DNA of 64,000 nt, from positions 25,186,455 to 25,250,454 of the forward strand of contig CAIIXF020000002.1 in assembly GCA_903813345.2 (NCBI GenBank). Reading direction: 5' to 3'. Both the position numbers and the translations under genes were made by a program. Under the pieces are notes generated by a model. It was not told the origin of the DNA and did no database searches. It saw only the letters and a list, made by a program, of their open reading frames with translations. Positions within the stretch are counted from its first letter, which is position 1. Every line of letters begins with the position of its first letter. This DNA is from Owenia fusiformis. Lineage: Eukaryota > Annelida > Polychaeta > Sabellida > Oweniidae. Below, in pieces: positions 1-12,860 of the stretch.

Positions 1-300
1 TTTTTCTGTGTATGGTAAAAATTCAAATATTAAAATCATTGTGTAAAAGATTGTTCTGTTCACATTAGAATTACATTGTGTCAACTAATTTGCATATTTA
101 GTTGAGTCAACTTTTCAAATGTGCTTCAGTGCTCTGTTATTCACTTTAAATTATCACAGTTTTCTATACTTTAACTAGATATTATTTGAAATCAATCAAC
201 TCAAAATAAATTTTATGAAATTATAAAAATGTGCATTTCAATACATCACTTCTTTTATCAATCAGCAAAACATCAACATATTTATCGTAAATCAACTTAC

Positions 301-441
301 CTTTCCTCCAACTATGTTTAACTTTGTCTTAATGAGATCTTTGAATTCGTCCAGATCAAGCTGTCCTGAACCATCCTCATCTGCTTGTTCAAATGCAAGT
401 TTCAGGTCTTCAAGAAGATCGATGTTGATCTTTTCTTCTAT
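301..441 (-). CDS. EF-hand protein, internal exon (gene runs off the left edge)
   Basis: A 141-bp exon (47 codons, phase 0 at both ends), with a T-rich acceptor ending TTTTTAG and a consensus donor GTAAGTT. It encodes one complete canonical EF-hand: an entering helix (DLKLAFEQA), the 12-residue loop DEDGSGQLDLDE with acidic residues at positions 1, 3, 9 and 12 and Gly at 6, and an exiting helix (FKDLIKTKL). It should therefore bind calcium. An N-terminal EF-hand with this helix spacing occurs in cilia-associated EF-hand/WD-repeat proteins (WDR49/WDR64-like), but no WD repeat lies in the window, so that family is only a guess. The upstream exons are at 4590-4763 (candidate) and 8853-8945. The gene continues past base 1. 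Confidence 0.8.
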
Positions 442-1097
442 CTAAAAATCAAATAAAGATTTGAAATTATCAATTTTTAATGAGCACGTGTATTTGAGTA
501 TTCTGACTTGAGTAATGGGATGGATGTCCATGTATGAAAAGATCTCAAGGGCCTCTGGGAAGACCAGTTTTTTGTACTAATAGCTACCCAGAATAATTAT
601 AGTTTTCGAAAGAAATCAAACCAAGTCTTGATGCTTTTGTCAAAATAAATATCATGAACACATGAACAAGAATATCCTGATTTCTATAAATTAAAAAACT
701 TCAGCTAATGATACCTATTGCCAGATGATTCATGAATAGGTAATTAATCCACAAATTGTAAGGCATTCTATACAGATGTATTATTTTCTGGCCAATCAAG
801 AAAGGAAAACTGTAATAAGGGGAAATATTGATTTTGTGACTGAAAACCCATAAAGTAAGATCTGAATCTATGTAGGGCATAGTAATGACACAATTTTAAA
901 TGGTTTGTTTCTTTTCAAACTTTTGAATAACATTGCTATTGAAGATATTACAAAAAATTAAACACGGATAAATGAATAGATGATGCGATTTCATAAAATT
1001 GTTTATTCTATGCTAGCTTTAGTTCTCTGCTTAAGCCTCAATGAAACATTTGCATATAGCAAGAACATGTTCATAATAAATCTTTAAACAATAGACT

Positions 1098-1411
1098 AGA
1101 TGCGAGTAGAAATAATCTTGATTTACATGACTTCGTGACTCTACGTGACTTTATGTGACTTCGGGGAGATTCCCCATAGACCCCATGTTACAAAATCACA
1201 AAAAGTGAAATATCTTTTCTTATATTGGACAGATAACATTTTCTTTTACTGGACATATTTTAATTTACATAACAATTAGATACATAAGGGTAATATGAAA
1301 ATTGAACCACTAAAACAGATGAATTTTAAGTTAAAGGGAACATTCTACTATACCCGCCATGTTATCTGACCCGAACGAGCCACCTGGTGGTGAAACTGGT
1401 AACTCGCATCT
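1098..1411. mobile_element. short inverted-repeat element, copy 1
   Basis: It begins AGATGCGAGT and ends ACTCGCATCT, a perfect 10-bp terminal inverted repeat about 314 bp apart. The interior has no ORF. A diverged second copy with matching blocks (for example GGGGAGATTCCCCATAGACC and CCACCTGGTGGTGAAACTGG) lies at 58746-59165. The size and inverted ends suggest a MITE-type non-autonomous DNA transposon; no clear target-site duplication is visible. Confidence 0.6.
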
Positions 1412-2550
1412 GCTTTATTCATTGAGTTTTCAAATTCCTTAAACACCCATTAACTAGATTTAGTCTAAGTGAACTCCATAAACAACCTACCAAAGATGTA
1501 TCATTTCTGATAAATCTGACTGATTCTATACTTGAGACACTCCTTCCAAAATATGATCTTGTCAATGTTTCATTCCTATCAAAGGAAAATAAATGTCCAG
1601 TTGTAGATACCGGAGTTCTTGTATTTTGCTCATTCACCCAAGATACCAAAGACATCTTGCGCTAATTTGCACTACTTTAAAGATGTAACATATTACAGCA
1701 TAAAAATAAGTAAAATGTCGTTTCAGGCATGTGAAGATTCTTTATACTTCCGTAATTTTGATTTCAATCTTCAACGATATAATCCAGTTGTTGTCCACAA
1801 TTTCTAATGCACATATTCATTTAATAGACCTCTTAATTATTTAACTGGTACAAACTAAAACATTTGTAATTTTCTCAGATCATTTCCGATAGATTTTTCC
1901 AATTCAACCTCACATTGATTATACGGTTTCTTGTAGTGAGTGAAATATTGCATCTTAGGTACCTATTTAATTCAAGTTTGTCTTGCATATCCTGTAATCA
2001 TATCCATTTGATGAAAATAATACTTGCCATCCCTTTGATATTTAAATAGAAACAATTTTGATTCATTCTTTCACTTTCGACATATTATATACAGTAATTG
2101 AACATTTCCATTTCACTGATAATTGAAATGGTGTATTTGGGAATAACATTTCATGAATTAGAATTTTAACTTTTGGTTTTTATCATTTCTTTAGTTATCT
2201 TCTGTGTAGGACTGATTTATCTCTAGAATTCAGTTTCTATGGTAACAACATCATCATTCATTCTTCTTACTCTGTAGCTCCATCCTTTGATTCTGATGAA
2301 GGTTGAAACTGTCCCATGATGCCCTGAGAAAACATTCTTTGTTTTTATTAATAATTTTTCCTTCTTGTTCTTGAGCTAATAATATAGAAAAATATCCAAC
2401 ATTTAAACGGGAATTGCTAATTAGTTTTTACAATATTTTCACAAAATGTCCCGTGGGTAGAGGCATTTTACTTCACTGTTTACTTAACAAACAATAATAA
2501 AGATGTAAGATGCCAAAGTGGAAAATAGTGTACAATAAGGCATTAAAACG

Positions 2551-2672
2551 AACCACCTGCCATTTGTTACAGATAGCATACACCTAATGCAGAACTCTGA
2601 ACATTAACCTCTGAAACTGTCACAAAATAGTTGGAGACCACAACAATATGTCACCACTTGTGGTGGTGACAT
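2551..2672 (+). repeat. CACCACCTGCC family repeat, copy 1
   Basis: About 120 bp, from ACCACCTGCCATTTGTTACAG through TTGGAGACCA to a terminal palindrome TGTCACCACTTGTGGTGGTGAC. It is the best-preserved 3' end of an eight-copy family in this window. Confidence 0.7.
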
Positions 2673-3884
2673 GACAAAGATGAAAGTACATGTAGTGCCA
2701 AAGTGGAAACTTCTGACAAACAAAGACTGAAATAGCATATATACAGTGAGGAACAACTCTGGTTTGGTGTGAATTGTCTAGAATCAAATGATACATAAGA
2801 TAAAAGTTAACAATTAGAACAAGTTAATTACTTTCAGATCTGGTTGCAATGGGAAGGCTCAAGGCTGTTTATTCTGAATTCTCTGATAAAATAGACCCTG
2901 AGGGACATGTATAATTGTAGTGCAAAATTAAAGTTTGACCCAACCTGGGTATGTGAATGTCATGATACACAAGTATTGATTGTACAATCATGATATGCAA
3001 GTATTCTAAAATCATCATATGCAACTATGCAAGTACAATCATGCTATCCAAGGATTGTGCAATAGTGAAATTAAAAAAAAGATTTACAAATAGCACCAAT
3101 GCATGAAGTGATTAATGATTAGACAATTTTACATGAACGACCAATCAACCCTTGATAGACATATTGTTTTTTTTGGGACTCTGAAAAGAAAATACATCTA
3201 ATTTGGCGTATGGAAACAGTCCTATCTGAGAGTGAAACACATTTTTTAGCATAAATGTTAGACCAAAATTATTTGTGTATCTTAATTTAGGACTTAATTG
3301 AGGATTTAATACTCGTAGAACAATGTTATCAAATAGGTGACCTTGGAGAATAATTCATATTTATCATATAGTTTTAAGACAATATTTTCTTTCTGACGTG
3401 TAATGAAGGTACATTTGTAAGTCAGGTTATGAGTAAAAGATCACTGTTATTCTCTGAAGAGGTCAATAGGAATGTAAACTATTATATACTTAAACTTACC
3501 GGCTTCCTATATTTTGTAATCCGTTTCGCAAAAACTGAGATATTAAGTAAGATCTTTACAGAGATCTTATTCATTTTGAAAAATATTAATCACCACAAAG
3601 TTTAAATGCAGCATTCAAATGATATGATCAATGTATATAGCCTATTTGCCATCAGCATTACATAATATCCTAAATTGGGGATTATATAGATCAAAATTAA
3701 GAGATTTATATTAAGTAATTAGCAGCATGTAATTACTGTTATTCATTGTACCGGCTGCACATAGGTGGCGTCTCATGTTGAAACTATTTGATCAATCAAA
3801 TGACAAGAATTACATTTCTTCCCATGATTACTCATTAGAAAAAAATGATTATAAATTTTAAATTTTAGACAATTAAGTACAAGC

Positions 3885-4005
3885 AAAATGTCACCACCTG
3901 CCATTCATTACACATACCAAACTCAGAACACTGATTGACTACCATCGAGCCCCATCCACAAAACAAGTTAGAGACTTAAACAATATGGCACCACTTACCA
4001 CAAAT
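3885..4005 (+). repeat. CACCACCTGCC family repeat, copy 2
   Basis: It starts AAAATGTCACCACCTGCCAT. The 3' part is diverged (GGCACCACTTACCACAA), so the terminal palindrome is eroded. Confidence 0.6.
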
Positions 4006-4589
4006 AAGTCAAACTATCCCCTTAAAATCACCTGAGTGACAGGGACTAAGAACATTTATGGATCAAAATTACATGAAATTCTTTTGAAGAAAACCAGATT
4101 CCAACTCTTATTTCGATAGAAGGAAATCAGTGTCTAATGAGACTGGGATCCGTACATAAATTAGTAAATTCAGGATCAGCAGAGAGGCAGGCAAGAATAT
4201 AATGACCAAACTGCTACTGAGATATGGATTGATCCATTAAACTTCACTAAATTAGCATCTATTGACAGCTAGTTCTAGAGCAATTATTTTATTTAGTTTA
4301 AGTTCACATCTAAAGTATATCATCCTGTATGTACATTGTATATGCCATGTTTAGAGAGAGCCTACCAAATAATTAATAAGGAAAAATACCAGCAGTACCA
4401 GACAAAGGCCAGTGATCAATAGCACCCTTCTCTATTGATTTAGAATTACTTAGCAATGATAATACATGTTGCACTACATTAGCTATTGTACTGTTTGTTG
4501 TTTTGGGTCTTGGATGAAGAAAATTCAACCTTTTTCATAAGATATGCATTTTCTTTCAACTAATTTGATAATTAATCCAATTCAATCAC

Positions 4590-4763
4590 CTCATTTGTTC
4601 CTCTAGTATCAACTCCATTAGGCCCATCTGTCGGTTCCAAACTCTCAAACTCGTTACCGAATGAGAAGAAGTTTATCTCGGAAACACTACCTGGTCCTGA
4701 TTTTATTGGAATCTCAGTGAAGAACGCATCACTCCTAACTGGTCCTGCTGATTTGCTTGACAT
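4590..4763 (-). CDS. candidate internal exon of the EF-hand gene
   Basis: A 174-bp open stretch (58 codons, phase 0 to phase 0). The acceptor is AATCATTAAAG and the donor AATGAG|GTGATT is weaker than consensus. The reading begins MSSKSAGPVRSDAFF and is Ser/Gly/Pro-rich without a recognised domain. It would fit in frame between the exons at 8853-8945 and 301-441, both also phase 0, and its composition looks coding rather than random. The alternative is a chance ORF that runs to a stop at 4572. Transcript evidence would be needed to decide. Confidence 0.4.
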
Positions 4764-6078
4764 CTTTAATGATTTAATGTATAAAACAAGGTACTGTTTA
4801 AAATTATGTATGTCCAATTTATCTTATTTGTTTTTTGTGGTCCAATTCGGGTTTCTTTGAGTCTAGAATCCATTAATTGACTTGAACTATGCATATTTGC
4901 CTCATATTCATATATGTAGCAATGAGTCATTGCTTAATCATTCTACAGTTCACGCTTTTTAATTTCCATTTATATGATGATGTCCAGTATGATAATGTAA
5001 TACATTAATTGTTCATAATTTTTCATAGCTTGATCATTTTATTAATATGTAAACACATAATGTATCACTATCCATTATACATATGTATGTCAATAAGATA
5101 AGTTTAAGTGTATCACACTTCAAATCAGGATCCTGTTATCTTTAATATTTAACTTCTGTGATAACAGCATTCAATATAATAGAGAACCTCATAATCCTTC
5201 CTCCATTTAAGACTCCAAAATCTCAGTCATTTTGTTACATTTTCCAAGAGATAAAAAAGTATCTCTAGTGAGCTGAGATATTTAAATCTCTCCAGTCCGA
5301 TCAATTTTATACCACTCTCGTTGTTTCTTTATTCCTTTGGAAATTCCACAAGGAAAATATCCCGAGGGTCTAGTTGCCATAATACAATGAACTATCTCTA
5401 CACACAAAAAGATGTGACAAAACGTCAATAAACACATGTATTCATAATGCACTAAGTCTAATGTGTTCCGGATCAACTTGTTCCGATATTGACTTTTTAC
5501 TCTTTACTTGTATTTTGTCCATGAATGGAATTAAATATAATACAAATCTGCGGAATTTTAACAAAGAAACCACTAAAAACATGTAGCAGTTGCTAACAAG
5601 AATACCAATAGGTAATAGGTGTATAATATGAAGCATTAACTTAATGGTATTGTGTAATTTTTCTCAGAAATACCAAGGGATTATAGTGATATTTTCTCTA
5701 TATTTATAATGAAGCCTAAGAGAAAATCTAGTAGAAAAGTCAATAATGCAAGAAGCCATGCACGATATCAGTTTGGGGCCTGACCATTGATTAAAAAATG
5801 TTGGGGTAATTTCTTTTCCTTTAATTCAGTAGTATAGTTTAAGATCCTAACACAAGCATCTTGAAGTGAAGATCAAAAATGTTGACTGATCAATGTAACA
5901 AAACAAGGTGATTAAACATTGTTTTAGTAAAACTATGGAGGAAAAAGTTAAAGATGTAAAGATAAATAAGCATTAAGTACATCAAAATTTGGAGACATCT
6001 TTAAAGTTTACAGAATTTTAATCATTTTTATTAACAGTCTTCCTCTATATACATGCAACAAGACAATAACGTGCAAAA

Positions 6079-6180
6079 TGTCACCACCTGCCATTTGTTA
6101 CAGATGACAAACACCAAAGAACCACCAAACAACATCCACAAAAAAGGTGGAGACTAATACTAATATGTCATATGACATAA
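6079..6180 (+). repeat. CACCACCTGCC family repeat, copy 3
   Basis: Begins TGTCACCACCTGCCATTTGT. The family's terminal palindrome is reduced to TATGTCATATGACATA. Confidence 0.6.
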
Positions 6181-7431
6181 AACCCCTAGTGACCACTCTG
6201 CTTCCCAAGAATAAATGGACAATGGTTCACCCCTAAAAAGAATATATCGAGGCTTTCAAAATGTTCAATCCCAGAAAGTTAAATAGGTTTAATCCGAAAT
6301 GAACATTTTGAGTAATGAATATATGACCATTCAAAATATAAATTCATGCTTATGTAAATCCTTTCTCCAACTCATTATATTCTTATGGACTTGTATGTAA
6401 AGAATTTTCCCATGTATTGGTAGTGCACCTACGCAGCGAGTATTTCAAATGACAGTTTACCTATCAAATAAACTGGATAAAAAAATCAATGGAGACCCAC
6501 TTAAAATAAAATGCTAAATAATATAAGCGAATTAAAATGCAATTATTATTTTGTGCATGTTAACTGATTTAGGATGTACATGTAGCGACACTTTCATAAT
6601 AGCAAAATTGTGTTTTGTATATCATAACAATGAATATATTGTATATAAACCTTGAGATTACTGTTGACCTGCAAGGTTTAAAGTATCGGTATACAATTTT
6701 GCCAGTTGACCTCAAGAGAGGTCAACAATATACAATGTACCTTCAGTTGTGTTGTGTTGTGTTTTGTCTACCAGTTGTTAATTTTAATTTGGAAAGGGGT
6801 AGAATGGTATTTTAAGTACATGAGGACACTAGTTGATTGTTTATTGCCAAATCATTATTTTCAAATTTTCTTATCAAAAGTATGCGGTTAAATCATTTCT
6901 GTTTCTCCATAATCATCAACATTTGTTTCTTAAAAGAGAGCTTCATGCTGGGTAAATATTTGGATATCATCCATGAGACACTACTTATTTACTCGAGTCT
7001 CTAGTCAATACTTGGCTAGAGGGGATTTCATCTGGAATACTGTGAACTCTATTTGAAAAAAGCTGGCCGGGGTGTCATAAATTTATTGAATATTTTAAAA
7101 ATCGCCAGATAAATAAATCATTAATCAAACCGGACCCAGCTCGGCTCCTTGATGAGATATGACATGATTTCATCAGGATTTCGTCTAAAATTAAAACAAA
7201 ATGGCTCCAAGAAAAATGGCGATGTTCGAAAACTGGACGAAATGTCGTTAAAGTCTGACATTAGTAACTGGCTGTAAATTCTAAGTTAGCGATCCAGAAG
7301 ATGTAACTAATACACTGATCACTTTATGTGTGTTTTGGAATTTTTGGTGAGGTAATAAGACCAAAACTCCCAATTCAAATTGTGATGTGGAAAAATGGCG
7401 GACATATGATTTCAAATTTTATGATTACGAC

Positions 7432-7498
7432 ATGACCAGTTGTTCATGCAGGAATATATCTGTACTGGAAGGTCACGATACAGTGGCCTTAGAAGAAG
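7432..7498 (+). CDS. possible first exon of a small membrane protein gene
   Basis: An ATG opens 22 codons (MTSCSCRNISVLEGHDTVALEE) plus one base, ending at a perfect donor GAAG|GTAAGTAC. The phase matches the exon at 15306-15628: G plus GG makes a glycine codon. If joined, the product is 129 residues with no N-terminal signal peptide. The pairing rests only on phase and strand across a 7.8-kb gap, and this exon would sit inside an intron of the opposite-strand EF-hand gene. Confidence 0.3.
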
Positions 7499-8064
7499 GT
7501 AAGTACTTATAGTTGTGCCATTATTGATAAAACTTTTTAATAACATTCCGTGTACCAGTTTACCCAGTAAGCTATTACCCTCACTGTGCATTGATTATTT
7601 CTTTCATTAATCCTCTTCCAAGACAGGATGATACTCTGAGTACTAGAATTCTATTATTCATCAAGGTTCATGTGAATTAGTGGGATTAGCAAGCCATACA
7701 TTCAACTATATAAGGTGACATCTATCTTTAATTAAATGTTGAAATATAATATTTTATCAGGTTTAAGAAGACAGAAACTGAGATGGATACTTTTTGTGAT
7801 ATTTTTTTTGTGTTCAGTGTCTCGTTCCCTCCAACTAAGACCCCACATTTTATACATCAAATATATGTAAACTTAAGGACCGTCAATAGATGGAGGTAAC
7901 GCTCAATTAGAGTGATGAATTTCGTTCTCCAAACCGAGAATGGTCTTTTCAATGGAAATATCCTAACTTCATGATTTTGCATCTAAAACAAGTGAATAAA
8001 TAATTATGAAGAAAAAATATGGCACTAATTTGGTTTATATAGTGCCTTTGAGTTTTCATAGATC

Positions 8065-8115
8065 AATAAATAATATAAATAAATAAAAAAAATAAATAAA
8101 TAAAATAATAAATAT
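8065..8115. repeat. AAATA-rich simple repeat
   Basis: Irregular run of AAATA and AATAAATA units. No coding content. Confidence 0.7.
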
Positions 8116-8484
8116 TTACATACAAACCAGTGGGACTGGTGTGAAAAACAAGCCACCAGAGAAAATTAGTTAAAAGCCATCTATAATGTAGTAGTCCTGG
8201 CTTGCATTATTGCATACAAAGTTAAAAAAGATCTCCATCTCCACGATCCAAAAGGTAGCTGGCATGGTCTTAATGTCAGAAATATGAAATAAAAGCAGTT
8301 ATTTTATCATGAGGCAGAAAATGCAATGACTACATTTTCCAATTTATGAAGTTGGTTATTTAATTGATCTAAAACAAAAATGTCTTATTCTAAGAGTGTA
8401 AAATAAAAACTATAAAATGAGAATGAGCCAATCAGATCTTTGATTTCGTTTAATTATAATATATTTAAACGAGACATTAACATG

Positions 8485-8608
8485 CAAATATCACCACCAG
8501 CCATTTGTTATAGACACCGTACACCAACTGCCAAACACCAACCACCGCAACAAAAAAGTTGGAGACTACTAGATTATAGTATAACGATACACTTCTTGTA
8601 GTGACATA
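8485..8608 (+). repeat. CACCACCTGCC family repeat, copy 4
   Basis: Carries ATCACCACCAGCCATTTGTT and AAAAGTTGGAGACT; the 3' palindrome is degraded to CTTCTTGTAGTGACAT. Confidence 0.6.
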
Positions 8609-8689
8609 AAAATGAATTAAGTAATGTTGCAATGCATGTACTAGCTATCTTCACTAATGACATTAATAACAAGGCACCAACATACAAAA

Positions 8690-8807
8690 TATCACCACCT
8701 GCCATTTGAACAATGACCACCAATGAGCAAACACTACCCTCCCCCCAAATTAAAAGGTTGGAGACTTCCTATATAACAACAATATGTCTCTACTTTTGGT
8801 GGTGACA
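8690..8807 (+). repeat. CACCACCTGCC family repeat, copy 5
   Basis: Carries ATCACCACCTGCCATTTG, GGTTGGAGACTT and TACTTTTGGTGGTGACA. It lies 82 bp after copy 4 in the same orientation. Confidence 0.65.
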
Positions 8808-8852
8808 AAAAAATGTAAAGATATCACATTCTATATATTATTCTATATTTAC

Positions 8853-8945
8853 CGTTATTCCAGTTGGATCACATGGACGATCTTTAAAATATTGAATTTG
8901 TTTCTTTCGCTTCTCGAGAATTTCAGAGATAGCCGCTAATGGCAT
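8853..8945 (-). CDS. EF-hand gene, probable first coding exon
   Basis: The ATG at 8945 opens 31 codons (MPLAAISEILEKRKKQIQYF, then KDRPCDPTGIT) and ends in phase 0 at ACG|GTAAATA. That phase fits the candidate exon at 4590-4763 and the EF-hand exon at 301-441. The segment is a Lys-rich helix followed by a short Cys/Pro linker. Alternatively it is internal: an AG just after the ATG (GCCATTAG) could act as an acceptor. It would then need a phase-1 donor upstream, which I did not find. Confidence 0.5.
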
Positions 8946-9609
8946 AATTAATTAACAGTGATTCCAAGCAATCGACAAAGCTCTCTAATCCAAATATTAT
9001 TTCAGTCATTCAAAGTAAAAATAAATGTTATTGTTTATGCGTAGCGGAATATATTCCTTCATAATCCTTGTATGCTTGTCATGATAATGTTGGATAAGAT
9101 TTCTATAGCGCCTTTGATTACTGATGTTCATGGAGATACATTGTAGGGACGTATAAAAAATTCATGAAGGCAAGCTGGGAACAGCCGAAATTCAATGAAT
9201 AAAATATATAAATGTAGGCTACGTTAAATAATTAACACGAAATGATACTGGGTGATCAGATGTAATGATTATTCTGCATTTCAAGGTGTTGGCTCTTCCT
9301 CTTTGAAAGACAAAGGGTTTCCTGGGTATGTAATTTCCTGGTATACATTGTGGTAAAATTATGGTTTGCATACCCTGTTGATAAATAAACAAATATAAAA
9401 CTGGGGGAGGAGAACACAGCTTGGGTTAAACCTGAAAATGGATATTTTATGTTTTTTCTTGAATTGTTTTTATCCATAAATATTTTGATAGACTGTATGA
9501 GACACATTTTCTCAATTGTGTACTAAATGTTATATCGACACAAATCCTTAGAGAACTATAAATACATCCTTGGTCCAAGGGTCTTTTATGAGGAAATATT
9601 TGTTTGTTA

Positions 9610-10130
9610 TATTAGACAGGTTCCAATTCAAATAATTCAAGTTTTAGAGGCATTTTTTAGAAAAAGCAACAGACCTATTTTTACTAGATCAGTTTTTCAT
9701 GCTGATAAAGATATTAAAAGATGACAGCTCAACGGGTTGGTCACGACACTAAATTTTGGCATTTTTACCCCCCTAGGAAAATATTCTAGGGGGTACTATG
9801 AAACTAGTTCATAACTCAAAGGATATATGAGCTTTTGTTCTGAGTTGTACACCATACATTGCTAGTACAAATATGAATACTATCCTAAAGTTATGGGTTG
9901 ATACCCTTATTGGTCTCAGAAAAATACAAAAAACAGGAAAAAGATACGCAATTTTTGTCTTGCCAATTTTATATTTGTAGCTTCAAGCACAATATGACAG
10001 CTTTAACAGCTCATAGTAGTATTCTAAAAACATTTCTAAGCTATGTGTGGTATTGTAATACATCTATTTTAGTTATGAAGTACTATTTTGTAATTTTAAT
10101 ATGACTTTATAGTGCCCTACCCCTGGAAAA
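9610..10130 (+). mobile_element. left arm of a long-inverted-repeat element
   Basis: About 520 bp that recurs in inverted orientation at 12310-12860. Matching blocks include TAGAAAAAGCAACAGACCTA, GATGACAGCTCAACGGG, CCCCCCTAGG and AGTGCCCTACCCCTGG. The arms are diverged by substitutions and small indels. No transposase was recognised between them. Confidence 0.65.
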
Positions 10131-12309
10131 TTGAAGAAAGTGGATGTGGTGAATTTTATCATTTTGCAGCATTAAGTTAGGAACATGTATTGATAGACAC
10201 CAAATCAATAAATTCATACCATCATCAAATGTTAGGTGATATTTTAATTCATTTATTACTAGAATATAGGACTTAAGATATTTTATATGTAAGTTTTCAA
10301 TTAAGTACATGTATCATAATGAAATCTAGTGTAATCACATACTAGAGAGGTTGGCATACAGTCTGGACATTGACATAAAGTCTAAACATTATAATCATCA
10401 ATTGATCTCATTTGAGCAACTAGACTATGGTGGTCATCATGCACAAGTAATGTACATGTATTAACATAATAATGTTATAAAGGAGCATGTAGGTTATCGC
10501 AAACAACTTCAGACAATTCTAACTTGAATTATGAATATTTTCTGACCATGAACATGGGTATATCTTTTAGATCTATTCATTATCTTCAAGAAAAGTAAAT
10601 ATAATGATTAATCAGACCTAAGTGATATTAAAGGGAATGGCCCAATCAACATACTTTTTACTAAAAATGTTGACCTAATTTTTACCAAAGATGCAACCTT
10701 TAATTATATTGTTGAATGCATAATGAGAATATGCTTTGAGACATGTTCTATTTCTTAAGAGGAAAAGTGGATTGCTCCAGGGACTTTAAAGACACTGAAT
10801 TTGGATGACCAAAATGAACTGAAACCAATGGATAGCATGAATTTTTCAAAGGGGAAATAACATGGGGAACACTAATCTTAGGGGAATTCAGTTTTCTTTT
10901 CAAGAGCTATTTGATATTTAAAATAAAGAATAGTAATACATTAAAGATTGTTAAAATGATTGCATTTTTGGTGAAAATGAGGTCAACAACTTTGAAAAAT
11001 ATATTGATGGGTTGATTGCTAGTGAAATATCTCCGAGTCCGATTGACTTTATTATCCCTGTATACCTGTCTTCATGGTCAGAAAATAGTCATAATCAAAG
11101 ATATAACTGTCTGAAATTGTTTGTGATAACTTACCTGAACCTTTCCAGGTCAAATCAGGAGTGACAAAATTATTTCAACCAAAATTGACATTATTTCAAC
11201 CAAATTTTTGACATGTCTTCAAATACGATAATATTTTCTTCATAAGATAGAGTGTCACTTGTGAAATTTATTGATTGACCTGAGATCGTACCATATCTTT
11301 ATGACATAGAAGCGAAATAGCCATATTGAACTTTAATGATGTTTGTTTAATTGTTGTTTGCCACGACAATTGTCAAAATTTGGGGGTTTTGGGGGAGGGG
11401 TACAATTAGGTTAAAAAATTCACCTGATTCAGACTATCCTTAAATGAGCACTGATTTACCCGAGAGCATAACTTTTTCAAAACATGTAAGTGTTATTTTT
11501 GGACCACTCACATTAATGTTTCGTCTAATTTTCCCTTAGAGTTTCATCATCATTGTCCAAATCTTTGTTGAGATATTTGAGGTATATGAATGTTCATTAT
11601 TAAAATCTTGCCTTCCTTTGCAGTTGGAAAAGATTCGGCATTAGGTGTTATAAGTCCCAGAGCACAATAAATAAAAAATAACAACAAAATGACATAGAAC
11701 TGATAGACGTTTTCTCCTGTGCGTGTCAGCCTTGGTTTACCAAATTGCTATTCAGTAGGAAGAAACTCATTTTTCAGTTTCCATTTTAATTTCCTAACAA
11801 ATAGAACGTAGCAACTTCTGTTTTAGAGAACAATAGAACAATAGAAAAGATTACTTTACCATAATTTTAATCATCCCACATTGTAGACATATTTAGAATT
11901 AAAAATATGAAGAGAATGACAAAACCTCTTAAAACACATTTCTTAGGAAACAAATAGTGTTGTATTCTTGTTACTATGGCAACAGAGTTTTTTCTTTTTG
12001 TCATTTTTGTCATACAGATTACCTATCATACCAGGACCAAATCCTGAAAATTTGAATTCAGTATCTTCATTAGTATCTTAGATATATAGGTTTCTTATAG
12101 TGTCCCCTGCAGATTTTATCGGATTATATAAGGAAAATGCTCTGAAGAGGGTTGCCCAAGAATGCCACCTAACAGTTCTGGTATTTTTGAGGTCACTATT
12201 CAAGGGAATAGTTAACCATTGTAAAGCTGCTCATGGTAAACTGACAAAATTGATTGTATCTTCAACTAAGAAGACAATAAAATGTTAAAACCAGAAGAAA
12301 ACCACACCA
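10131..12309. other. spacer between long inverted arms
   Basis: AT-rich with no recognisable protein. A 62-codon plus-strand frame (12100-12288) follows a good acceptor-like CCCCTGCAG but resembles no family known to me. If this is a transposon, its coding part is lost or unrecognised. Confidence 0.4.
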
Positions 12310-12860
12310 ACTTTCTTCTATTTACCAGGGGTAGGGCACTATAAAGTCATATTAAAATTACAAAATAGTACTTCATCACTATAATAGATGTATTACAATA
12401 TCACACATAGCTTGGGAATGTTGTTAGAATACTACTTTGAGCTGTTTAAGTTATCATATTTTGCTTGAAGCTACAAATATAAAATAAGCAAGAAAAAATG
12501 ACAAAAAATGCATATTTTTTTCTAATTAATTGTATTTTTCCGAAACCAAGAAAGATATCAACCTATAACTTTAGGGTAGTATTCATCTCTGTACTAACAA
12601 TGTATGCTGTAGAACTCAGAACAATAGTTTATATATCCTTTGAGTTATGAACTAATATTATAGTACCCCCTAAAACAATTCCCTAGGGGGGTAAAAACGC
12701 TAAAATTCAGTGTCGTGACCACCCCGTTGAGCTGTCATCTTTTAATATCTTTATCAGCATGAAAAACTGATCCAGAAAAAATAGGTCTGTTGCTTTTTCT
12801 AAAAAATGCCTCAAAAACCCTTTCCCTTGAGATATTCTGAAAATGGAACCTGTCTATATG
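12310..12860 (-). mobile_element. right arm of the long-inverted-repeat element
   Basis: Reverse complement of 9610-10130, starting at CCAGGGGTAGGGCACT and ending near the GGAACCTGTCTATATG block. The whole structure spans about 3.2 kb. The outer boundaries are approximate because homology fades outside. Confidence 0.65.

Larger units (their letters stand above)
442..4589. other. intron of the EF-hand gene
   Basis: I see no other supported coding exon here. The intron holds an inverted-repeat element (1098-1411) and two copies of the CACCACCTGCC repeat family (2551-2672, 3885-4005). The rest is AT-rich sequence with no pattern I can name. Confidence 0.5.
4764..8852. other. intron of the EF-hand gene with repeats
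   Basis: Holds three further copies of the CACCACCTGCC family (6079-6180, 8485-8608, 8690-8807), an AAATA-rich simple repeat near 8065-8115, and, on the opposite strand, a possible first exon at 7432-7498. Confidence 0.5.

Noticed and set aside
3499-3533. 35-bp minus-strand micro-exon with acceptor TTAATATCTCAG and donor GTAAGTTT
   Set aside because: The splice sites are good, but 35 bp would break the phase 0 to phase 0 chain of the EF-hand gene, and no partner exon was found.
11135-11220. Minus-strand exon ending at a strong TTCAG|GTAAGTTA donor
   Set aside because: All three frames upstream are closed by stops before any plausible acceptor.
12026-12046. 21-bp minus-strand micro-exon (acceptor AAATTTTCAG, donor GTAATCTG)
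   Set aside because: Too short to support alone, and it lies inside the long-inverted-repeat structure.
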